A stretch of 64,000 nucleotides of DNA from Dacryopinax spathularia. Taxonomy: Eukaryota > Basidiomycota > Dacrymycetes > Dacrymycetales > Dacrymycetaceae. Made by a program: the position numbers and the translations under genes. Below the pieces are notes generated by a model that worked only from the letters and a program-made list of their open reading frames with translations, was not told where the DNA came from and searched no databases. Below, in pieces: positions 32,501-42,100 of the stretch (positions are counted from its first letter, which is position 1; each line of letters starts with the position of its first letter). The stretch lies in NCBI GenBank assembly GCA_037974965.1, contig JBBPFI010000008.1:186001-250000 (forward strand). The letters are read 5' to 3'.

Positions 32501-33882
32501 GAGTGCCTGAGGAATGTAAGCAGATATCAGCAAATTTGGAAGCGGAAAACTGACCTGTTGATCCACAAAATCGTCCGCCTTCGGCCCGAGCCACGATATG
32601 CACACTTCGCCCACGCTCTCATCCTGCTCCGGGAACTCGACAACCTCTGTCGTCCCCTCTCCAAGGCTGAACGGCTCAGCCGTCTTCGTCTCCAAGAATG
32701 GCCGTTTCCAGCCTGGTGGTCTTGCTCCCAGAGCCTGACCATGGGCGAGGATACGCGGTTCCATCTCTTTCTGTAGGACGTCGAGCAGGTCATAGGTATT
32801 TAGCTTGCCCATGACAATCACGCAGAGGTTGTGAGGCGCGTAGTAGGTGCTGTGATATTTCCGGACTAGACAGCAGTCAGAGCAGCATACAGGTGAATGG
32901 TAAGATCAAGCCTACTCTTCTCGATGTTTAGGACTCGTAAGGCTTCCATAAGCCCGCCTGTCTCGCTTCGGTATGCATTTCCCTTGGGGTAGAATGCTCT
33001 CTGAAGTCTGTATGGCAGAGATGAGGGGGATGTTTGTCAGGCAGTCTAGATGGGCGTACCTCAGTGCCAGCAGATCACCCGGCGTGTTCTCCCTTCCCTG
33101 CATCTCACTATACACAACACCTGCATCCTCTCCCTTTCCATCAATATGATGCACCTCCGTCACATATCCACTATCGGTGAGCGTTGGCCAAAGAAGATGA
33201 TCCAGGTAAACGGGTAGGAGCTGGAGGAAACCCTGGTAACCGGCAGTGTCGATCGTATATACGGTCTGGTCTTGGTCGGTCCATGCGTTTGTGCCTTGAG
33301 CGAAGGCACGGTTGGCGAGATTGTCTAGGACGCCTTTGTAGGGGTATTTCTCTGAGCCAAGGAAGACGAGACTGGGTAATGTGTGAGCTGGGTAGCACAT
33401 AAAGGGGCACTTGGTCGCTTACTGCTCCAATGTATGCGGGCAGCCGGAGTCGTCAAAGACTATGATATGTCAGGTGTATGCTCCATTCCTTGTATATCGC
33501 GCTTACTCTCAGTAGCAACGGCAAAGTAGCCTTTCACAATAGGTGCTACGAAATGTTAGCGCTTGTCAAGCCAGGATGCTGCTGCTGCGTGCTTACCCTC
33601 ATAATCTACATGCACGACAGTCAACCCCGACACCCGACTCCTCCATTTCTCAACCACCACGTTTCCATAGTCCGGCTTCACCCGAGTCACAAAGTCGAAG
33701 TTCCCATGCGGTCCTGGCTTGCTTTCGACAACAGCACCATTGGCATAACCATTCGCAGTAGACGACATGAAAGCAAAGCGCTGAGAGCAAATTTGTCTAG
33801 GATACAGGGCCGCGGTTCCTCTAGGTGTAGGTCGCCTTAAGAGTGTCCTTGCACTTGCTGCCTTCAATAGAGCGCCGAACAT
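29590..33882 (-). CDS. M16-family zinc metalloprotease (yeast YOL098C/SDD3 type)
   Basis: Insulinase-family peptidase of the YOL098C subgroup; yeast Cym1 is a relative. There are 21 exons: 33597-33882, 33507-33545, 33423-33459, 33060-33371, 32916-33007, 32555-32865, 32421-32506, 32187-32373, 32078-32135, 31911-32025, 31490-31856, 31376-31437, 31087-31326, 30813-31036, 30666-30763, 30403-30615, 30268-30354, 30153-30218, 30011-30097, 29877-29954, 29590-29823 (1092 aa). The inverted zinc motif HTLEH is at 117-121 with Glu210 (VVYSEMQGREN) the probable third ligand. Other subgroup blocks are GNAYRSETGG, YLTDSPVAPLTKEF, PYFIEFDHVKSNFVT and LTLPSIESSY. The start at 33882 adds an Arg-rich mitochondrial-like leader; a second ATG at 33768 gives a 1054-aa cytosolic form. 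The intron at 31438-31489 begins with GC. Confidence 0.94.
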
Positions 33883-34280
33883 GTATGGGCCAGATGGCCT
33901 TCTAAGGTGGACAAAGGGGAGAACGTCAGGCTGGCGGCCAGGGACCTCGAGGAGGACCCCTTCTTTCGCGCTGAACTGAATGGGATGATCCCCATCCGGT
34001 AGATTGGCGTGACTGGTATTGTCCAGCATCCCACATGTTCCATCTCTTGTACATATCCAACATGATCTAATTCACATATGACTCGATTCGAGCTGTTACT
34101 ATTGCTGTTCAACAGCGCTCTGTAGCATGGGCGCCAACGAGCTGTACACCTCGAGTCACCCGACGACGGATCTACGAAGGCACGCATGAGCGTGAGACAG
34201 TAACCTCACATCCGGCTATAAAAGACGGCCAGCAACTCACGAGTACTTGCAACAAGATATCACACAGCCCGCTTTATATC
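33883..34280. promoter_or_regulatory. divergent promoter, M16 protease / GNAT gene
   Basis: These 398 bp separate divergent starts. A TATAAAA box (ctataaaag, about 34217-34225) lies about 60 bp upstream of the GNAT start codon, a plausible core promoter element for that gene. Confidence 0.45.
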
Positions 34281-35069
34281 ATGACTTTCGCACAGCGACA
34301 GCCAATTCTCTTCGATAAGTCAAGAGGAGACGAGCCGTACATCCCGCTTCGCGCTCCTTACGACAACATTCGCCTGACTCCATGGCGGATCGACGATGTC
34401 GACCCAGTCGTGCCTATTTTGAACCACCCCGCCGTCTACCCAAACCTCGTTGGCCCGCCCTACCCATATACAAGGGAACATGCCGAAGCCTGGGCGAAGG
34501 AACAAATACGGATATTCGAGCCCGACCGCCAGTACTTCACCGGTAACCCTGATGCGCCGGTGAAGGAGGGCAAGATATTTGACTCCAGCCCGTTAAAGGT
34601 CATACGGGAGGTCCAGCCCGATGGCTCGCAGATATTCTTGGGGGTTGCGGATATAGTGCGGTCTACCTTCATGGGTGAAGCGGATGAGAAGAGGAGAGAA
34701 GAGCTTACTGCGGAGAACAAGGCGAAGCCTTTGGGAGATCCCAGTATCGTGTATATGATTGGCGGTGCGACTTCATACAAAACATGGTCACATAAACAGC
34801 TAATATACATGCTAGACTATCTCGCGCCATCGCATCATGGAAAGGGGATCATGACGGCCGTCATTCGGGAGCTCATATCGTCATGGGGTATCCCATACAT
34901 GCGCGTACGAGAAATCGGAGTCGTCGCGATCGAAGGAAACTGGGGAAGCAGGAGGGTGTTTGAAAAGCTTGGTTTCAAGCTTGTTGGATTTGCCGAAGGG
35001 GTTACGCCTACTCAGGGCAAGAGGGACAAAGTGATGGGGGAATGGGTGTTCCATCTCCACATAGAGTGA
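34281..35069 (+). CDS. GNAT-family N-acetyltransferase (RimJ/RimL type)
   Basis: Predicted acetyl-CoA-dependent acetyltransferase, substrate unknown. Single exon, 262 aa. The fold starts with YDNIRLTPWRIDDVDPVVPILNHP (typical first strand and helix of the RimL group, acting on N-termini or small amines). The acetyl-CoA pyrophosphate loop is HHGKGIM near residues 183-189, and the late motif is IEGNWGSRRVFEKLGFKLVG, with the Asn and Phe-x-x-x-Gly-Phe pattern of this family. Compared with the usual 170-190 residues it has an insertion of about 60 residues with SPLKVIREVQPDGSQIFLG between the substrate-binding and cofactor-binding parts. No signal peptide. Confidence 0.8.
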   Translation: MTFAQRQPILFDKSRGDEPYIPLRAPYDNIRLTPWRIDDVDPVVPILNHPAVYPNLVGPPYPYTREHAEAWAKEQIRIFEPDRQYFTGNPDAPVKEGKIFDSSPLKVIREVQPDGSQIFLGVADIVRSTFMGEADEKRREELTAENKAKPLGDPSIVYMIGGATSYKTWSHKQLIYMLDYLAPSHHGKGIMTAVIRELISSWGIPYMRVREIGVVAIEGNWGSRRVFEKLGFKLVGFAEGVTPTQGKRDKVMGEWVFHLHIE

Positions 35070-35262
35070 TCCTTTTGGTAACTTACGGGTTGAGCTTGGG
35101 TATGCACTCACTGGCTTTCGAAACGGTTTCGAAACGGTACACGCTCTGACGCGACACAAATGGTATTGCAGATACGATAGACATGCATTACTGCTATCGT
35201 AATATGGTAAAGAGTACAAAGTGATCCTGCTAAACCCGCGTAATATCGTAAGGGAAGATAGT

Positions 35263-36879
35263 TTAAACGGTCTCGAAGTGCTCCTTCTCCTCCTTGTCGA
35301 GGTCGGAAGGTGGGGTGCCCGGCGGGATGATGCCGGCTGCGGGGTCGACATGGAGGCGGTTGCCCTCGACAGCGGCGACCTCACCATCGAAGACGACGGC
35401 GAGCTCCTCGAGCGTGCGGCCCTTGGTCTCCTTGAAGAAAAAGATGACGGTGAGCAGCTCGACGGGGATCCAGGCGCAGTAGACGAGATAGAACTTCCAG
35501 CCAATGGCGGCCATACCGACCGGGTTGACGTAGGAGTTGAAGAACAGGGCGAGGTTGACGGCGAGCGACGAGACCGCAAGACCCTTAGCGCGGATGTGGT
35601 AAGGCATGATTTCGGTCGGGTAGAGCACGGTGAGAGGCGTCCAGCCGAGCGAGTAGCAGATGCCGTAGAGGAAGATGAAGACGACGGCACCGACACCGAC
35701 GCCGTGGTTGCCGGCAGCGACGGTGTTGTAAGCACCAGTGAAGCCGGTAAGACCAGCGAAGGTCAACATCATGCCGGTGGTGGAGAAGATGAACTGTGTG
35801 CGGCGGTTCAGGCGATCGGTAACCATGGCACCGGAGTTGGCAATGACCCAAGACAGGCACTCCTTGCCAAGATTAAGCTGGAGCTGTTGCTTCGCGTCGC
35901 TGATGCCGATGTTGTTCAGGATCTTGGCGAGATAGTAGCTGACAAGACCATTGCCAGACCATTGAGAGAACAGCCCAACGCAGATACCGAGGAACATGCG
36001 GTAACGGTTGCCCTCTGCAAGCAGATATTAGAAATTGTAGAGCAGCGGACGTCACAGGACTTACTGGTAGCAACAAGCTCGAGCCAGCTGACCTTCTGGT
36101 TCTCCCTCTCGAACTGGATAGCCTCCTCAATTTCCTTCATCTCCAGGTTGACCAGCGGGTGGTGGATATCGCCATTTCCGTGCAGACGTCCGAGAATAGC
36201 ACGCGCTTCCTCGCCGCGGCCCTTGTCGACGAGCCAGCGGGGAGACTCGGGCATGAAGGGCAGGAAGCAGAGGAGGATCAGGGAGAAGAGCCCCTGCAAG
36301 GCGGAAGGAATACGCCATGCTGCCTCGTTCGGGATAGAGAAGGTGCCGTAAGTGACACCTGCGGCGATGATGGCACCGAGCGCCCATTGCGTGTTGTAGA
36401 GGCCGGTGATCTTTCCACGGTACGATGGGTGAGCCAGCTCGGCGACGAGGATTGGTGCCGAGTTACTGGAGATACCGAGACCGAAACCGATGATGAAACG
36501 TGCACCAGTGAACATAGAGACATTGTGTGCAGCCGCTTGCAGGATGACACCGACGAGGATGATAGCGGAGCCAATTGCAATACCAAGTCGTCGCCCGACA
36601 AGATCGGTGACATAGGGAGCTATTCGAAGTCAACACCGATTCAACACTTTCGCGTGATTGTAAGATTGACGCACCAAAGAAGAAGGAGCAAGTGCCACCG
36701 AGATTGAAAATAGCGTTGAGCAGACCGAGCTCGGAGCCAACTGGGTGGTTGAACGACTCTTGCCATTGGGTCAAGGACTGCATGCCGTTCATCATCGAGC
36801 CATCGTAGCCGTTAACACAGCTGTTGATGATGGCAACACCGGAAAGGAACCATAGCATAACATCGCCGCGGGTAGGCAT
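35263..36879 (-). CDS. MFS sugar transporter (hexose/lactose permease type)
   Basis: Twelve-span plasma-membrane proton:sugar symporter of the SP family. Exons: 36675-36879, 36065-36619, 35263-36014 (503 aa). Family signatures: NGYDGSMMNGMQ in span 1, VTDLVGRRLG in the first cytoplasmic loop, GARFIIGFGLG, PESPRWLVDKGR after span 6, and FFFKETKGRTLEEL after span 12. GLFSQWSGNGLVSYYLAKIL is typical of fungal lactose/hexose permease-like carriers. The start is uncertain: the ATG at 36879 gives a very short N-terminal tail, but coding similarity (WLGVPVPASPPRRLF) seems to run upstream to about 36944, next to a candidate acceptor ggattcag, so a short first exon is probably missed. The sugar cannot be told from sequence. 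Confidence 0.93.
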
Positions 36880-36949
36880 CTTGAAGAGGTGATGCTGGAC
36901 GAAGAGGCGACGAGGGGGGGAAGCGGGCACAGGAACTCCGAGCCACGAC

Positions 36950-39125
36950 TGAATCCATTACAGATACGATCGTCCTTTAATACTGCGCGAAGCTGCCGGC
37001 TCTGAAGGCTTGGCATCAGAGACATCCCCATTCTGCAAGTTCCGGAAGAGCGGTTTGGTACCTGACAGACAGGTGACACGGGAGGCAGGACCGGGGACGA
37101 ATGAAGCGAAGATTGCGTCTCCACACTTCCCCGCAGGAGCCCCGCATAGAACGCGAGTGGGGATCAGACAAGTTTGAAAGACGCGAGTCTCACGCGGATT
37201 GGGCCTAATGGGGAAATCATGCAAAAGCTTGAAGCAAAAGTGCCTCCGAAGCCTTCCCTATACCTCCGGCAAACCATTTTTAAGCTCCATGACGGTGCCA
37301 AGCCTCCCAGAATAGATTATGCCGCTCGCCGTAGCCGATCCGGCCAGGATACGAGTGCCGCTTTATTCGACATGCCCCACATGGCGCTTATTGCTCCGGA
37401 ACCTTGCAAGTTGCAGTACAAGTCGTCCCCTCCCCACAGCCGGGGAGAATCTTACCCCACATCTCTCACGTGTCGCTCTCACGGTCATCCGTTCGGGCCG
37501 CTATGTGGAGGTTCATGTACCGGGATGCTTCGTTTCCCCTGAAAGCGTTGCAAGACCGGACGTCCCCTAACGATAAGCGCCGACATTCCTCGCCTTTCTT
37601 GCCAAATTGGGGGCAATGAGCGAGACTTGATTTCTTTTCGGCGCACAGCTTCTGAGAGGTTGACAGTTTTCCTAGTGAGATGCACCGACAACACAATTAT
37701 AGCACATCCCTGTCGAGGGCAGACTACCAACGGAGTGCGAGCGGATGAGACACTGGGATCTCAGTCGTCTCCGAGGACCATCCTTAGTGCCCTTCCTTCC
37801 CAAGGTTTCTATCTCTCTATCAATTCGCGATAAAAGGAGAACTAAGCAGCTGAAAAGAAGCAAGGAAGACTGATCGGAACGGCCCTCCGGTCACGTGGTC
37901 TAGGCACGATCCCCGCACCTTATTATGCGAGGCGCCATACAAAGATCGCCTATCGCGACGACCTGTCAAAGCACATAGCGAAACTGTGTATATCCGAGCT
38001 CCACTAAGCTCGGAGAATCTATAGGTGGAGAACCTATCATCAAGCCTAATAGCAAGGGCTTGCGCCTCATAACACCTTTTTCAATGGTTGTTGTCCGACC
38101 CCGAGCCATGGTTGGGAAGCTTGGCCCTGAAAGCACATGTCGGGCTGACTTCCTTTTCGGAAGTCTTGAGAAGCCGTTCCTAGCCGCTCGGATCTGGCGT
38201 CGGCGTTTCTACTCTCGCTGTGACTCCCCTCCAGCGGGTGGCATTCCGTTTCGTCGTGTTGTGTCGAAGTAACAGCTACTCGCGTGACTGAAAGCTGTCA
38301 ACACAACTTCGCTACCACCGAGTACTCCTGTCCTGATGATGTTTCTGAGTGTAGTTCCAGGATCGGTAGCCAAAAGGGGAAAGCGCCATCCCCGCACTGA
38401 GGCGCAACACCTTTCACTGCTACCCCTATTCTGCTCCAACCGGATAACGTTGGCCCCAAAATGACAGGCTTGCCACATTATCCTACTATTCGTGGGTTTA
38501 ATTTGTAAAGTTGTCTTGGACACTCGGAGCAGAGGAAGGACGGGCCAACACCACGACGTAGTGGCTGGCTCCTCACTTGGCAGGCAAACTCCCTGCTCCA
38601 GCACACGACCGTAGCGGGGCGGAGCGCCGACGTAATACGCTGTGGCCACAGATTTTCGATTGGACAAGGTCATCCATTTTCTCTCCCAACTAGATTCTGC
38701 CTACACCCACCATCCCAACACCAAACACGGAGAAAAAAGGACCGTCCAAACCGAGCGAAAAGTCCAACTGATATGCCACACGAAGACGGGAAACAAGACT
38801 ACAGCTACAGAAGCTCCTCAAAGGAGCCGAGAACAGTAATGCACGAATGTAAACGAAGGTGATGTGAGGGAGGGAGAAGCAAGGGGAGGAAGACGTCGTG
38901 CGTAGCGTGTATTGCGACCGGAACAATGCAGAAAGATGATGTTACGTTAAGAAGAGATCGGAATATGGGTTAAGTAAAGGTATCATGCGACCCGCACGTC
39001 TGGTAGAGCGGGTCGCGGGGGTGATAGTTTCAGATGGACGGGTATCGAAACGTATGCTTTTTCGTACAAACCAGACCGGGTCGTGAGACGAGTAAGGACA
39101 GGCGAGGTGCTGCCCGTCGAAGAGA
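36950..39125. other. gene-poor region, no gene seen
   Basis: About 2.2 kb between the 5' end of the sugar transporter and the 3' end of the Rho-GEF gene. Many short frames exist on both strands, none with recognisable motifs. CCCCAC-type blocks (near 37430 and 37454) resemble Mig1/CreA glucose-repression sites and could regulate the transporter. A small perfect hairpin ATAGGT/ACCTAT occurs near 38021-38037. Transposon ends or terminal repeats were not recognised. Confidence 0.4.
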
Positions 39126-42100
39126 TCAAGCAGTAAGAAGGGTAAACGGTTTCGTGGATGGGCCCATCGACTTGGGACGCATCTTCTTCTTTGTAGATGG
39201 TGCAGGCCCAGTGAACGTTCCTGACGATAAGACGGGCGACACCGGGCTCGATTGGGTGATCTGAGATCCATGACCAATAGAAGACAACGGCGGGGAGTTG
39301 ACGAGTCCAGGATTGGGCGTACCGTGCCCATGAGCGGAAGACATAGCCGACGGCGGCAACGCACCGTCCTCATGCCGCTGAGCAGCATCACAGCGCGCAG
39401 CAATACGCAGAGCGCCTTCGAGCGCACGCTCGACGAGCGGCCGGGAGGGCGACGAAGGCGGAGTGAAGTGCAGCAGCTCACGGTACATCAACACGTACCG
39501 CGGTACGCGCTGAGTGGGCATGACGGCCACCTCGCGCACCTCTTCCGTCCATGAGCCCTTGCGATTCTTCTTCCCCCTCGACACGCCCCAGACGACATCA
39601 CCAACCACAGCAGACCAAGCGACGAACGCGCGCTCCATCTCGTCCTCGCAGCCGACTAGGGCAGTAGCGGCGCCCCAAGCCGAAGGGTCGTCCGCCAACC
39701 GACGGGAAAGGTGGGAGGAAGCGAGTATAAGAGCCGGCAGATGGGAAACGAACGCCTGAGGCAAAGGCTGCGCACTGGCGTACATCGCTTCCAGCCTCCG
39801 CCGATAACTCTCTTCAGTGCGAACGATCTCTCGTACGCAGAGGAGGGCTCGACCGGCATCGCCCGACCCAGGCTCCTTGTACGTCCACCAGTCGTCGGCG
39901 TCCATGTAGTCCTCGACGGGGGCATCACCATCCGCCACAGCCTCCTCAGAGCCATGGCCAATATCGCTCTTCGCTTTCTGCCCCAACGCGCGCAGGAAAC
40001 TCACGTCGTCAGGGAAATCAGCCAGCGTCCACCGACGCAGATCTGAGGTACCGCGGATCATCCGAGGTCGTTTGCGGGGCGTGTCGTCGCCATGGTCGTT
40101 CGTCGATGGGGACGGAGGAGGAGAGAGGGAGGACTGGGATGAAGGACTGGAGAACTCGTATGAATGGCCATGGTCTGTTGAGGGGCGGGCTGCGAAGCCC
40201 GTGAAGGCCAAGGCGCGGAGGTCGACCCGACCGCCAACGACGGGTGAGGTGACGGCCACGTCCTTAGGCGGGGGCTTGGGGACCATATGGCTCGGCAGAG
40301 GGAGGGAAGGCACGGGCGGAGGTACGGTGTGCGCAGGCTTGGGAAGAGGAGGACGCTGTTGCGCACTCGAGGTGGTCTGGAGGATGCTGGCTGAACCGGT
40401 TGAACTGGCAGACATGGGCGACTTGGGGTTCGAATTCGTCCTTGGGCGGCGGAAGAGTTTCTTGGCCGATTTGATAGGCGAAGTGAGGGAAGGCGGCAAA
40501 TCCGGCACAGGCGGAGGAGGCGAAGTAGCCCGAGGAACGCTAGCAGGAGGAAGCATGGTCGACGCTCTCCTCAGACGAGGTTGATCGCCAGCACCGGAGC
40601 TGGCCGAACCGGGGGTAGCTGCTTCAGAGGCGGCGGCAGCAGCGGCAGCGACTGCAGCTGCATTTGTGCCACGGTCGACGCTCTTCCTCTTCAGGTGGAT
40701 ACTGCCGCTCCTCCTCCGTAACGCCTTGGCGGGCAGCCCCGCCACGCCCTGCTCTTTCTCCTTCTCCTTCTCCTTCTCCTTCTCCTCTTTTCTCTTCTCC
40801 TTCTCGCTGCTCTTCGTACCGACCGGAAGAGGAGGGACGGGCGGCACGTCATGAGCGTCAGGGGAAGCACTAGCCGGAGCAGACTTGAACGAGAACGCCC
40901 TCCTAAGTGCATCAGGCAAGCTCTTACTGCTCAGCGTAGCCCGCTTGAGGGGCGTAGCGCTGCCCGAGGAGTTGGGGTTCGTAGGCGGCGTAGGGAGTTC
41001 CTGGACCGATGGGACAGAGGGAGGCTGAGAGGGGAATGGGGCGAGGTTAGGCAGGGTGAATCGGGATTTCCGGGGTGAGGTAGTTGGTGGTGGTAAGTCG
41101 GAGGTAGTGCGGGGTTTTGGGTTTGCGGCGCTTGGGGCAGTGGCCGTTGTGGTGGCGAGAGAGTCGGCGCTCTCCTTGCCACCAGCAGAGAGGGGCACAG
41201 CAGGTGCGGAATAAGGAGCTCGCACGGTGCGGCCAGAAGCACTCTCCCCACTGACCGTCCGCGTCCGTTCCACCGTCACCCCCGGTAGAGGAGGGAGAGC
41301 AGCAGAAGCAGAAGCGTCCAGCTCGCGCTGAGTGACGAACATAGGCGGGGCCTCGCTGACCGTATTGGCCCTCTGGCGTTCTGTACGCTGGCTCGAGCTT
41401 CCCGAGCGGGTCAGCCTTGTCCCTTCACTCTCAGAAGCGGACTCTGTCGTGGTCTCGCTGGAGGTCGACGGCATAACTTGTTCGCGTGCAAGGTCGGTGT
41501 CGACCCGCAACCCAACAGCAGCAGGAGCAGACACTTTTCTCATATGGCCCTTCCCTGCCCTACCGCTCGGACCACGGCTGAGAGCGGTGATCCCCAGCCC
41601 AGTAACAGCGGCAGCAGCGGCAGCAGTGGTAGCAGCGGCGGATGAGGAGGAGGCAGAGGCAGAACCAATACTCTTCCTCGGCCTGCGGAGCGTTTCCTCG
41701 CTTTTCTCCCCTACTAGCTGACCCTGCCCGTGCCCGACTCCGGGGAGAGGAGGAACAAAAGGAAGAGGCTCGCTCCGCCTCAACGTCTCTTCACTTCTCT
41801 CCTGTACGACCTGTCTCTTTCCCATACCGTGTTCCTCCCCTTCTTGAATAGGGGTCGCGCCAGCGCGGGAACCCGACTCCTTGACGCGAAGGAGTTCTCC
41901 CACCCAATCCGGTTCCTCAGGCGGAGCGGCCCCCACCGGCAACCCCTGCACCCCGGGTTCACTCTCATTCCCACCCCCACTCCCGTCCGCGAGTAATTGG
42001 GCAAACCGACTCCCCGGCCCTCCTCCCAGACCCGCACCCGCAGGCAGAGGGGGCAACGCTACCGGCGCGTGCTTCTCCCCGCTGCTGGAGAGAGTCTGGG

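Noticed and set aside
35221-36351. 376-codon plus-strand open frame, acidic
   Set aside because: It is antisense to the sugar transporter, whose membrane spans and signatures are unambiguous. Acidic composition mirrors the hydrophobic codons on the other strand.
36950-39125. Mobile element in the gene-poor stretch
   Set aside because: No terminal repeats, target-site duplications or transposase/reverse-transcriptase motifs could be seen by eye.
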